Positions 52,101 through 59,668 of a stretch of DNA of 64,000 nt are shown here, in pieces. The stretch is from Tiliqua scincoides (lineage: Eukaryota; Chordata; Lepidosauria; Squamata; Scincidae), in NCBI RefSeq assembly GCF_035046505.1, contig NC_089822.1, positions 97,658,659-97,722,658 of the forward strand, written 5' to 3'. Both the position numbers and the translations under genes were made by a program. The notes below the pieces were generated by a model. The model made no database searches and was not told the origin of the DNA. It saw only the letters and a list, made by a program, of their open reading frames with translations. Position 1 is the first letter of the stretch, and every line of letters starts with the position of its first letter.

Positions 52101-53391
52101 ACCCATCTTTATGACAAACAACTGATCAAAACAGCTGATACAAACTCACTGAAAACTACATTTCTGTCTGCCACTCATATGAGTCAATAGGAAAGAGAGG
52201 CTCATACATGTCAATTACAACATTTTAGAAGAGTTGCACTTTTCACTATCCTGTTTGCATATTATAAGCCTTGCGTGGCTGCATTCCCTGACAGCTTCAC
52301 ATACAACAATTTGATGCCTCCGTATGAAATATTTCCACAAAAATATGGAAGTGGAAGTTGGCATCGTTCTATGCACCAAGTTCTGAGAGCAGCAAGACCC
52401 CTGCACCCAAATTTTCGAAGGGGTGGTGGTTATTAACTGGCAAAATATACCATAATGTGTAGCAATAGTGAGGTCAGGAACACAGTGAATTACAAGTAAC
52501 ACACACAACAGCTTTTGGAAAGTGTGAAGGATCCCCAAAGCCAGGGATTGGGTGGGGAGGCAGTGAGGTGAGGAGGCAAGTGAGGCAGAGCCTCCTCCCC
52601 AGAGGCCTTCAAAAAGTGCTGCTGTGTGAGGCGCCCAAGCACCCACAACCCACATGCTTTGCAGTGGGTGGGGAGGCAGGTGAGGCAGAGCCTCCTCACC
52701 TCCTTTGAAAAGCACTGCTACTGTGTGAGGCACCCAAGCACCCAACCCACATGCTTTGAGTTGGGTGGGGAGGTGGAGGCAGAGGCAGAGCTTCCCCCCC
52801 CCAGTCTCCAAAAGTGCTGCCACTCTGTGAGGCAGCCAAGCACCTACAACCCACGTGCTTTGTGGTGGGTGGGGAGGCAGAGGCTCCCCACCGGGGGTCC
52901 TTGTAAAAGCATCGCGGCCGTGTGAGGTTGTGGGTGCTTGGGCGCCTCACACGACGGAGGTGCTTTTAGAAGGACTCCAGCGGGGAGGCTCTGCCTCACC
53001 TGCCCCCACAGCTGCCACCCTTCCCAGCCCCCGCCCCGGCCCCGCCCCCCGCAGCCCCTCACCCTCCGGGCGAGTACTCCAGGTTGAAGACGGCGCCGTG
53101 CGTGCGGGTGATGGGCGACACCGAGTCGGCGGGCTGGATGGCGCCGTAGAGCCCCGTCATGGCCCGGAAGGTCTCCCGCGCCGGCTCCACGCAGCGGCCC
53201 CCGCGGCCCACGCGCCGCCCGCGCACCCACCAGAACAGGCCCCCGCCAGGCACCGAGACCGGCACGGAGGCGGCGGCGGCGGCAGGCGGCGTCTTCGGAG
53301 GCTCCTCCCGGGGCGGCGACGGGGGCTGGTCCCCCTCGCCCGGAGGCGGCCGCCCGGGGGCAGGCGCGACCCAGCGCGACTTCCAGCTCAT
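31106..53391 (-). CDS. DCAF10: DCAF10 (WDR32), DDB1- and CUL4-associated factor 10; seven coding exons
   Basis: This is a WD40 substrate receptor for CUL4-DDB1 ubiquitin ligases. Exons in coding order: 53063-53391, 43268-43381, 41569-41766, 40012-40214, 33212-33319, 32275-32420 and 31106-31474 (stop 31106-31108). All introns are GT/AG and the phases close exactly, giving 1467 nt and 488 aa. The conserved core starts about residue 50 ([28 protein letters not shown]). WD units follow, including WDLR (about 167-170), a WDxR box of the kind that contacts DDB1. A Ser-rich linker lies in exons 4-5 and the C-terminus is [14 protein letters not shown]. Exons 2-7 are near-identical to recalled human DCAF10. 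The first ATG in frame is 53391 (MSWKSRW). Human is 559 aa, the difference lying in the low-complexity N-terminus. An open frame continues upstream without an ATG to about 53640, so a longer non-AUG or upstream-exon form is possible. Intron 4 is heavily invaded by transposons. Confidence 0.95.
34236..34455 (+). repeat. 74-bp tandem repeat, three units
   Basis: CCTGTCCACACTTCCCTGGG recurs at 34236, 34309 and 34383. The unit resembles one family B element with GC-biased changes. It is nested in the hAT-type element 33731-35255. Confidence 0.88.
34440..34630 (-). mobile_element. CR1 LINE fragment
   Basis: The minus strand reads [20 protein letters not shown] followed by [14 protein letters not shown], the conserved C-terminal stretch of CR1. 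It is nested inside the larger hAT-type element at 33731-35255. Confidence 0.85.
35280..39190 (-). mobile_element. Full-length, apparently intact APE-type LINE (RTE-superfamily-like)
   Basis: This is a 3.9-kb element flanked by an exact 11-bp target-site duplication (plus strand CTGGATAGGTA at 35269-35279 and 39191-39201). The 5' region (about 620 bp, near 39190-38574) is followed by a single long ORF and a short 3' end. It lies in DCAF10 intron 4, antisense to nothing and in the same orientation as DCAF10. The 3' terminus ends in GCCAATACTAA without a long poly(A). Assignment to the RTE superfamily is by overall ORF layout and recalled relatives; the exact clade is not certain. Confidence 0.88.
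35310..38573 (-). CDS. LINE ORF: endonuclease-reverse transcriptase, 1087 aa
   Basis: This is one uninterrupted frame from a true ATG at 38573. The N-terminal apurinic-like endonuclease has [19 protein letters not shown] (catalytic Glu), GDFNARVG and DTDHSLV (Asp-His pair). The reverse transcriptase follows, with [43 protein letters not shown] and the catalytic FADDAA. After the RT come the conserved [18 protein letters not shown] region and a C-terminal zinc knuckle-like C-X2-C-X12-H-X4-C (CSRCG...SHTRRC). All key residues of both enzymes are visible, so the copy looks coding-competent and young. Confidence 0.92.
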   Translation of the reverse strand: MGCVGFRVKTDKRINNSAPCNRKQKTTALKLGTWNVRTMTPGFSDDLQEIDDARKTAVIDMELSRLQMDIVALQETRLPDSGSVKERNFSFFWQGKPPNETREHGVGFAVRNTLLKSIIPPTVGSERILSLQLQSSAGPITLISAYAPTLSSPAEAKDKFYDDLATTVKKIPVKEPLFILGDFNARVGADNSSWPTCLGQFGTGRMNENGQRLLEFCCHHGLCVSNTFFNTKSQHRVSWRHPRSKHWHQLDLILTRRSSLPSIKITRSYHGAACDTDHSLVCSRVKLQTKRLYHTKKEGRPRIDTSKTRDQRKVEEFAQALEESLPGLADANASNRWEHFKNTVYNTALSIFGKKTNKAADWFEAHSEELTPVIEEKRRAQAAYKACPSERNLQVLRTARSKVQQTARRCANDYWLQLCSEIQIAADTGNIKGMYDGIKQALGPTQKKIAPLKSATGEVIQDRAQQMERWVQHYSELYSRENVVTEEALNNIECLPVLEELDSEPTLEELHVALDSLASGKAPGKDSIPAEVLKCCIETIVTELHEILCLCWREGGVPQDMRDANIITLYKNKGDRGDCNNYRGISLLSVVGKLFARVVLKRLQVLAESVYPESQCGFRANRSTTDMVFSLRQLQEKCREQRQPLFIAFIDLTKAFDLVSRDGLFKILPKIGCPPRLLSIIRSFHKDMKGTVVFDGSTSDPFDIQSGVKQGCVLAPTLFGIFFAVLLKQAFGTATEGIYLRIRSNGKLFNLSRLRAKSKVQLKCLRDFLFADDAAVTTHSAKDLQQLMDRFSKACQDFGLAISLKKTQVMVQDVDSPPCITISEHELEVVHDFVYLGSTISDTHSLDTELNKRIGKAATTFSRLTKRVWSNKKLTEHTKIQVYRACVLSTLLYCSESWTLRSQQERKLSAFHMRCLRRILGITWQDKVPNNTVLERAGIPSMYSLLKQRRLRWLGHVVRMDDGRIPKDLLYGELVQGKRPTGRPQLRYKDICKRDLKALGMDLNKWETLASERPAWRQAVQHGLSQFEETLCQQSEAKRQRRKAHSQGDRPGTDCTCSRCGRDCHSRIGLFSHTRRCARTTFQSAIP
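39255..39985 (+). mobile_element. L2-like LINE 3' fragment
   Basis: The frame reads [42 protein letters not shown] and [13 protein letters not shown], typical of the C-terminus of L2-clade LINE ORFs. It is followed by the squamate L2-type tail (CCTTCGGGGAGAAAGGCGGGGTAGAAATAAA) and a (TTA)n run. The 5' end is truncated. It ends about 26 bases from DCAF10 exon 4. Confidence 0.8.
39958..39987 (+). repeat. (TTA)n microsatellite, L2 tail
   Basis: This is the ATT/TTA run ending the L2-like insertion. Confidence 0.9.
40566..40800. mobile_element. hAT-type MITE
   Basis: An exact 8-bp duplication GAATAGAG lies at 40558-40565 and 40801-40808. The ends contain TTTTCAACC and GGTTGAAATA. The interior has repeated CAGTGTGCC motifs. 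Confidence 0.78.
42625..42984. mobile_element. hAT-type MITE
   Basis: The ends CAGGGCCTCTGAGAGAA and TCTCCTAGGCCCTG are inverted repeats. The flanks GCTTAAGC / GCTTAAAC match at 7 of 8 positions. The interior is purine-rich on one side and C-rich on the other. Confidence 0.78.
43884..44369. mobile_element. hAT-type non-autonomous element
   Basis: The ends CAGGGGTGCCCAAAC and GTTTGGACACCCCTG are inverted repeats, flanked by an exact 8-bp duplication TACTAGAC (43876-43883 and 44370-44377). The left part has a short tandem duplication of GCGGCCCTCGAGGTCTCTCA. No transposase is evident. Confidence 0.9.
45010..45560 (+). mobile_element. LINE reverse-transcriptase fragment of a third clade
   Basis: Translated pieces include [37 protein letters not shown] and [11 protein letters not shown], which are RT palm motifs. 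The sequence differs from the CR1 and the RTE-like LINE in the window. Both ends are lost. It lies in DCAF10 intron 1. Confidence 0.75.
45560..47220. other. DCAF10 intron 1, nothing recognised
   Basis: AT-rich, no exon or known repeat, between the LINE RT fragment and a hAT-type MITE. Confidence 0.5.
47227..47544. mobile_element. hAT-type MITE
   Basis: The ends CAGGGGTCTCCAAAC and GTTTGGAGACCCCTG are perfect 15-bp inverted repeats. The interior includes GAGGGCCGGAA and CCGCGGGCCGCATCTCGCCC. The flanking duplication is not clear. Confidence 0.8.
47600..48990 (+). mobile_element. CR1 LINE, decayed 3' part
   Basis: CR1 reverse-transcriptase segments occur in more than one frame ([29 protein letters not shown]; then [45 protein letters not shown]). 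The usual CR1 3' end follows (GGATGCTGGACTACATGGGCC). The frame is broken in several places, so it is an old copy. Confidence 0.85.
49745..50107. mobile_element. hAT-type MITE
   Basis: The ends CAGTGGTTCTCAC and TTTGAGAAACACTG are flanked by an exact 8-bp duplication GTGTATAC (49737-49744 and 50108-50115). It contains an embedded arm of the 90-bp palindromic family at about 49868-49920. Confidence 0.9.
50441..50731. mobile_element. hAT-type MITE
   Basis: The ends CAAGGATGTCAAAC and GTTTGACACCCTTG are inverted repeats, flanked by GTCGATGG / GTCTATGG (7 of 8). Confidence 0.8.
51450..51541. repeat. Family B palindromic MITE
   Basis: It runs from GTGCAATCCTATGAATATCT to TTATTGGATTGCAGTCT and is directly abutted by a family A copy. 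Confidence 0.75.
51543..51720. repeat. Family A palindromic MITE
   Basis: The arms are GGGTCAATCCTATCC and GGGTAGGATTGAGCCC. The flanks are TTA and TCA. It abuts a family B copy on the left. Confidence 0.85.
52530..53000. repeat. Diverged 90-110-bp tandem repeat with an inverted last unit, next to DCAF10 exon 1
   Basis: Landmarks TGTGAGGC(G/A)(C/G)CCAAGCACC recur near 52625, 52729, 52826 and (partly) 52917, with GTGGGTGGGGAGGCAG between them. From about 52925 to 52998 the same unit appears reversed (GTGCTTGGGCGCCTCACAC, then GAGGCTCTGCCTCACCTG). Open frames across it are repeat artefacts. Confidence 0.82.
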
Positions 53392-53770
53392 CCCGAGCGC
53401 GGCCGCACCGCCACCGGCGGCAGCATCCCCCTCGCGCACCCTCTGGCCGCAGTCGCCTCCCCACTTCCGGCGCGGCGGGCGCCCACCAAAAGGCGCCGGC
53501 CGGGAACTCGAGCGCGACTCGCGGGGGCCGTGCGGAGTCCCTGTCGGCAGGTGAGCTCGGCCGCTACCTCGCAGGCTCGCCTCGGAAGCCACGCCCCGCG
53601 GACGCCCCGAAGACCACGCCCCCCGGTGCGGCCTGGCCAATCCCGCGCGCCCTCCGCCCTTAGGTTTCTCCTGAGCCCTGACGCCGGCTGATGGGGGGGC
53701 TTTGCAAGCCGGAGAGCTGGAAGTGCGGCGCCTCTGCCTGACAGCCCGGCCCTTGGACGCTACGCCCGTG
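52990..53770 (-). promoter_or_regulatory. CpG island promoter of DCAF10
   Basis: This very GC- and CpG-rich block covers coding exon 1 and its upstream sequence. An inverted CCAAT box (GGCCAATC) lies at about 53635-53642. I recall human EXOSC3 as transcribed divergently from the matching promoter, but no EXOSC3-like first exon is seen on the plus strand here. Confidence 0.7.
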
Positions 53771-53805
53771 CCGGAGTGGGGGCGGCCTTGCAGCCTGCCG
53801 GGGTT

Positions 53806-54185
53806 ACAGTCCTAGCCACACTTTCTTCGGAGTAAGCCCCATTGACTAGGATGGGGCTTACTTCTGAGTAGACAGGCATGGGATGGGCTCTGAGGCTGCA
53901 GTCGTATCCACTTTCCTGGGAGTCCCCATTGACTATAATGAGTCCCCATTGACTATAATGGGACTTACTTTTGAATAGACATGCATAGGATTGGGCTGTA
54001 AAGGCTGCAATCCTACCCACACTTTCCTGGGAGTAAGCATCACTGACTAGAATGGGACTGACATCTGAGTAGACCCACATAGGCTTGGGCTCTGGGACTG
54101 CGACCCTAGCCACACTTGCCTGGGAGCAAGCCCCATTGACTGTGGGACTGACTTCTGAGTAGACCCACATAGGATTGGGTTCTAA
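53806..54185 (-). repeat. Head-to-tail cluster of four family B palindromic MITEs upstream of DCAF10
   Basis: Four units start at about 53808, 53895, 54003 and 54100, with repeated CACTTTCCTGGGAGTAAGC-type and GACTTACTTCTGAGTAGAC-type arms. The second unit contains a 19-base internal duplication (AGTCCCCATTGACTATAAT at 53920-53960). Confidence 0.85.
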
Positions 54186-54426
54186 ATGTCATACTTGCAC
54201 ACCGGGTTGCCACAGAAACCAAACCCCACAGAACACCACAGGCTCAGGCACAGAAGATCATTGCCCAGCAAGGCCACTTTCCACAACAAAAGGATATCAT
54301 GTGAAGGGGAAAGCATCATGTTCAGTGTTGTCCTTATTTCACTTCTTTTAGATAGGTGGGCTTAAAAAAACAAACATTGTGAGCGCACTCAACACATGGT
54401 CAGAGGCACTGCTTGATGAGATAGTG

Positions 54427-54758
54427 CAGAGGTTCTCAACCAGTGGTACTTGAGGTGGTGCCTGGTGGTACTTGAAGGACCCCCTGGACATCTGCTGCCC
54501 ATCAGTGAGACGAGCAACCTGATGTGACAAACATCAGTAGGAGGCTTGGTGGGCAGAGCTCCAAAGCATGCTTTTCACCCACTCTAAAAAGCCCTCCAGT
54601 CCAGCCTGAGCCTCTTACTGGTGCTTGTCACGTCACATGTTCGTTACCTCTCAACCCAGAAGTAACTGGCAATATCACTACCAGTTACTTCTGGTGGTAC
54701 TTCCAATAGGTGGATCATGTGAAGTGGAACAGCAGGAGATAAACATTGAAAAACACTG
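54427..54758 (+). mobile_element. hAT-type non-autonomous element, family h1
   Basis: The ends CAGAGGTTCTCAACC and TTGAAAAACACTG are flanked by AGATAGTG and AGACAGTG (7 of 8 identical). It shares its interior (GGTGGTACTTGA, CCAGAAGTAACTGGCAA) with the copy at 11507-11836. Confidence 0.75.
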
Positions 54759-54906
54759 AGACAGTGTAAAAACTGGGCCTTTAACCCATTTCTGCCCTGC
54801 CCACAGATGTACACATTTGATCCCTGTTGCATATGTGCAACGTTAGGCAGAAATGGCTTAATGAATGAAACAGATGCAAAAAAAACCAGTGTGCTTTATT
54901 ATAGAT

Positions 54907-54965
54907 CAGTGTTTCCCAAACATTTTAGCACTGGAACCCACTGTTTAAAATGGACCTGTGCAGCT
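54907..54965 (+). mobile_element. hAT-type MITE fragment (left end only)
   Basis: CAGTGTTTCCCAAACATTTT followed by AGCACTGGAACCCACT matches the left end of the 26570 and 49745 elements. The right end is not found. Confidence 0.6.
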
Positions 54966-55302
54966 GTACCAATAGGGCAAGCAACACTTTAAAAGGTGTC
55001 TCTTTGCCCACTTAGCAGAAGCATCAAAGGGGACTGCACAGCTGCCTAGCTAGGCATGAGTGCAATGACCAAGATCTTGGATAACTGTGTATACTTAGGA
55101 TAGGAAAAAAATCACTTTTGTCTTTTATTGTAAGTGTGCATTTTTACTTCTGTCCCATTCTTTGCCGCCGCCACCAACCCAATTTGGATTACCCATGCAG
55201 TAATGGCTATATTTCTTTTTTTTTTTAATTCTTGTTATTTCCATTCCATTATTTAAAAGCCATGCTTTAGCATAATGGTTGCCTGGTTTTATTATTATCT
55301 TC

Positions 55303-56346
55303 AACCTCTCCAGACTGAGAGCAAAATCCAAAGTCCAGCTGAAATGTCTGCGTGACTTCCTCTTTGCCGACGATGCAGCTGTCACTACCCACTCTGCCAA
55401 AGATCTCCAGCAGCTCATGGATCGTTTTAGCAAGGCCTGCCAAGATTTTGGACTGACGATCAGCCTGAAGAAAACACAGGTCATGGTTCAGGATGTGGAC
55501 TCACCTCCCTGCATTACAATCTCTGCTCATGAACTGGAGGTTGTCCATGACTTTGTGTACCTTGGCTCAACGATCTCCAACACTCTTTCTCTCGATACCG
55601 AGCTAAACAAGCGCATTGGTAAAGCAGCTACCACGTTTTCCAGACTCACAAAGAGAGTCTGGTCCAACAAGAAGCTGACGGAACATACAAAGATCCAGGT
55701 CTACAGAGCTTGCGTCCTGAGTACACTTCTGTATTGCAGCGAGTCATGGACTCTTCGCTCACAACAGGAGAGGAAACTGAGCGCTTTCCACATGCGCTGC
55801 CTCCGACGCATCCTCGGCATCACCTGGCAGGACAAAGTTCCAAACAACACAGTCCTGGAACGTGCTGGAATCCCTAGCATGTATTCACTGCTGAAACAGA
55901 GACGCCTGCGTTGGCTTGGTCATGTCGTGAGAATGGATGATGGCCGGATCCCAAAGGATCTCCTCTATGGAGAACTCGTGCAAGGAAAGCGCCCTACAGG
56001 TAGACCACAGCTGCGATACAAGGACATCTGCAAGAGGGATCTGAAGGCCTTAGGGATGGACCTCAACAAGTGGGAAACCCTGGCCTCTGAGCGGCCCGCT
56101 TGGAGGCAGGCTGTGCAGCATGGCCTTTCCCAGTTTGAAGAGACACTTTGCCAACAGTCTGAGGCTAAGAGGCAAAGAAGGAAGGCCCATAGCCAGGAAG
56201 ACAGACCAGGGACAGACTGCACTTGCTCCCGGTGTGGAAGGGTTTGTCACTCCCGGATTGGCCTTTTCAGCCACATTAGACGCTGTGCCAGAACCACCTT
56301 TCAGAGCGCGATACCATAGTCTTTCGAGACTGAAGGTTGCCAATAC
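55303..56346 (+). mobile_element. 5'-truncated copy of the same LINE (3' third, open frame)
   Basis: The sequence from about 55303 matches the C-terminal third of the 35-39 kb LINE ORF almost residue for residue (FADDAA through the zinc knuckle), and the shared 3' end GCCAATAC lies at about 56338-56346. The frame is open for about 340 codons. Changes include GLAISLKK to GLTISLKK and HSLD to LSLD. It is a typical truncated insertion with no independent gene function expected. Confidence 0.9.
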
Positions 56347-56349
56347 ATG

Positions 56350-57160
56350 TTCACATTGTTTTTCATGCTGGAATTTTAATATATTTGTGAACAAATTGTT
56401 ATAACTTACTTAGTTGAACAAACAAAAATACATATACATAAAAATGGTTGATTGTTCACTCTGTCAGAAGAAGCTCTAGTCTGAGGCACACCAGCTATTT
56501 GATCCTTGGCAGATTTATAGGGGAGGCATTTTGGAGAAGCAAACTCTGAAGCACACATAGATCAAAAGAAAATTCTTTGTGGGGAAAACTAATTCAGACA
56601 TTTAGAATTCTTTCTGTCCCATTTCTCACCAAGCATCAGAAAAGACATATCTCAAATTGGACAAATCACTTCCACTTGCAAATATTTTGCTATGAAAAGG
56701 TCCAGCAATGCAGTCCTAAGTGTGTCTGTTCAGAAATAGGCTTCATTCAATTCAATGGAACTTATTCCCAGATAAGTACATACAGGACTGCAGCCTAATT
56801 CTAATAATAATGTTAGAATCACAGGAGCCTATTGCATGGTGCTTGATAACACCATCCAAGTTTTTTTTTTGGGGGGGGGGGGGATCTTCGGCCTTATGCT
56901 AGTACTGTGGAAGGAGAGGGCTGCGTTATCTGAGGAATTATGTTCAGATTTGCTGGAAAATATGAGGAGGAAATGAGTCTCTCACATATATCTAGAGCAA
57001 AAACATAACAAACAAGACTTGCATCAGATGCCACCACAACTATTATATTCTTGGTGTACATTTCAATACCTTGCATTGAGGAAACAAGGCTGGAGGAGAG
57101 AAAGTCACCTATATTTGTATCCCTTGCACAAGAGCACTGTGAGAAATCCACATTTCTCCA
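56350..57160. other. Intergenic sequence between DCAF10 and the AhpD-like gene
   Basis: Apart from the family B copy at 56708-56798 and a T/G homopolymer pair near 56860-56884, nothing is recognised. Confidence 0.5.
56708..56798. repeat. Family B palindromic MITE
   Basis: It runs from GCAGTCCTAAGTGTGTCTGT to TACAGGACTGCAGCC. Confidence 0.75.
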
Positions 57161-58083
57161 TGGAATTTTCTATGACCCTCGGATAAGTTGGGGGTTAAAC
57201 TTAGGGGGGGTGTCTGACTCAGTGGCATGCAAAGGTCATTTGGCACCCTGGGCCCATAAATTTTTGGCACATCCCCTACAATGAAATAAAAATTAAATAA
57301 TATATTCTACAAATATATTATTAAGCAGCATTAATACACTATCAATCTCTTGCTATGAAATTCAGCATGCTCTGACCTCACAATTTAGTCCAGTTATCTC
57401 CACTTTTGACTATTGAAAGAGGGTGAAGTGAAGGAAGACCACTGGAAATTAGGCAAGAATTAGCAACCATCAAAGGAATTATTCTCTCTCCTGACCCTTT
57501 CAAAATTTAATGTATTATTAGTAAGGATCAAGAAAATACTCAGAGATAATTTCTGAAGCATAAGATTATTCCCCCCCCCCCCGGGTGGTTAATGTAGCAT
57601 CAAAAGCCTCTAGGAACACATATACAAGAATTTAATTTAAAATATCCGTATTATAGTAAACAGGACAACTAGCAAGGCTGCAAAAACACAACTCGTAAAA
57701 AGCCAGAGTGTGAAGTACAATAAAGCCAGCCAATAAGATTATTCACACACAACCCCAAGTGGGGGGTGGGGAACTCCGGGATAGCAATTAATCCCTTACT
57801 TTTCCCCCAGGAGGGTTTCAGTGGCTCCTGCATGGGCACAGAGGCAGCTAAACTTTGCTGCATAAATGCCTGATTGCCTGGGGATACTGCAGAAGCAAGC
57901 ATGCTCTCCTAAAAGCTTACCACATAAGCAGCAGTTGCAAATGCTTCAGAGCTCCTGCCAGCATACAGCAAAGGTCTCTGGCTAAAATACCTGTTGCTGC
58001 AGAATAATTCTACTTTAAATTCTACTCTCTTTTCCTGTGTTTTGCATCTTTGCAAGGTCTCCAGGACTCTTCCAGTGAAAAGG

Positions 58084-58107
58084 ACACACACACACACACA
58101 CACACAG
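58084..58107 (+). repeat. (CA)n microsatellite
   Basis: About twelve ACs lie at the head of the triplicated block. Confidence 0.9.
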
Positions 58108-58870
58108 GGGGATTGCTTCTCTCTCTCTCACTCACAGATGCTCCTCCCCCCCATACACAAATGCAGGCACTTTTCCCCTCCAGTCCAACTTCATTGGTGA
58201 GGATAGGGGGAAATGAGGTTAGCAAGCTTTGCAAAAAGCTTTGTAAGGGAATGATTGAAGTGTGACTGTATATAGTAAGGGGGGGGAGGTGGAGAGGAAA
58301 ACAAGAAGAGGGAATAGACTGGGAGCCCAATCCTAGGCATGCCTACTCAGAAGCAAGTCCCTTAATAGTCAATGGGGCTTACTCCCATGAAAGTGAGGAT
58401 AGGATAGTAGCCTTAACTGTTTTAAGTGCTCTCCCTCTCTCAGACACACACAAACTTTTCCTTTTATAAAAGTTAACTCTTCTCCCCCCCCAGTACAACT
58501 TCATCTGTGGTGAATGATTATGGAGAGAGGGATTAGCAAGCCTCAGCTTTGCAACAGAGAGTTTAAAGTTTGGATTCTATAAGGGGGGAGGGGGCAGAAA
58601 CAAGAAAGAAAGAGGAGATGGACTTCACCCTTTCAATGGCTTGAGAAACAAAGGTACAGCCTTCTGCAGGCTGCCTCTCTCTTCTATTTTTTAAAAAAGA
58701 TCACTCTTCCCCCTTTCCCCCCCCCCGTCCAGCTTCATCTGTGGGGCGATGGGAAGGGGGTTAGCAAGTTGGGCTTTCCAACTGAGTGCTTGAAGTTTAT
58801 ATACAGTAGGAAGGGGGGAAGAAGAAGGAAAGATGGACTCGGCTGTTTCAAATGACTGCTTCTCTCTCCC
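58105..58870 (+). repeat. Diverged tandem triplication of a unit of about 220 bp
   Basis: Three blocks each run from CTCTCTC, through C-rich tracts and a CCA(G/A)(T/C)(C/A)CAACTTCATCTGTG-like core with GTTAGCAAG, to a TATA-GTAAGGGGGGGA-like stretch and AAACAAGAA. The blocks start at about 58105, 58413 and 58650. A family B MITE separates units 1 and 2. Confidence 0.7.
58324..58413. repeat. Family B palindromic MITE inserted between repeat units
   Basis: It runs from GCCCAATCCTAGGCATGCCT to GGATAGGATAGTAGCC and splits the first and second units of the 58.1-58.9 kb tandem repeat. Confidence 0.8.
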
Positions 58871-59668
58871 ACACAGGCTCACACAGTTCATTGCCTCCTG
58901 TGCATCCTGCTCTGTCTTGGGTGCCGCTCCAGCGATGCCTCTGTGGGTGCTGGTGCTGAGCAAGGGAGGGCTGCTGAAGGCTACGGTGGCAGATGCTCCT
59001 GCCCTGCACAGCCCAGCCCATCAAGCTCCTGTAGCTGGGCAACAGCAGGCAGCTGGAGCGCTCAGCAGCAGCCCCAGCCTGCACAACAGCCTCCTCTCCA
59101 CAGATCACTTTCTTTCTAGTTCCAGCTCACTCCCTAGCTCCCTCCCTCCCTCCCACCATAGTGATTGGCTGGCTCGCTCACCTCCCCCCACCCTGCTTGC
59201 CTGCCCCAGAGATAAGGCAGGGCAATGATTCAGGCTGCCTTTCTGGGAAGAAATTTTTCGACCTATAGGCGAGTATCTACAGTAAGTGTAATATTTGTAG
59301 AGTGTATGCAAAACCTTAACTTGGCCCTGTAAAGTTGAACAAAAGATACGGTGAAAGAGTTAACCCTGCAGTTTGTTGAGTAATCATCACAGTACATCAG
59401 TTTGTTGAGTAATCACAGATCAACAATTACAATCAAAAGAAGTTGAGCAGCAAATGCCTGACCTCACCATGTCTTTCAGGTCTTTCCTTTCACTGTTGAG
59501 ATCCCCACTGAAAAAACCTTCAGAGTACTTTATAATAAAAGAGCCATAAGTGTCCCTTATCTTGCAATCAGTCCTTGCCATTTTAACTTTGTGCATTCCC
59601 ATTCTTTGATTAACAAAGCTCGGTCTCCATATCAAGAGCCCTTGCAAAGATTTTGGTACCAGTAAGCT

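Larger units (their letters stand above)
57165..59285 (-). mobile_element. Possible old composite element containing the triplication
   Basis: The right edge, read on the minus strand, is TACTGTAGATACTCGCCTAT followed by AGGTCGAAAAATTT. The left edge contains CCTCGGATAAGTTGGGGGTT. I recall similar edge sequences from a widespread reptile interspersed repeat. The boundaries and class are uncertain. Confidence 0.35.

Noticed and set aside
52215-52823. 202-codon open frame on the minus strand near DCAF10 exon 1
   Set aside because: It runs through the 90-110-bp tandem repeat in intron 1, begins with repeat-derived sequence and has no family motif.
58833-59228. 131-codon Ser/Pro-rich frame
   Set aside because: It starts inside the triplicated repeat and continues into low-complexity sequence; there is no splice or homology support.
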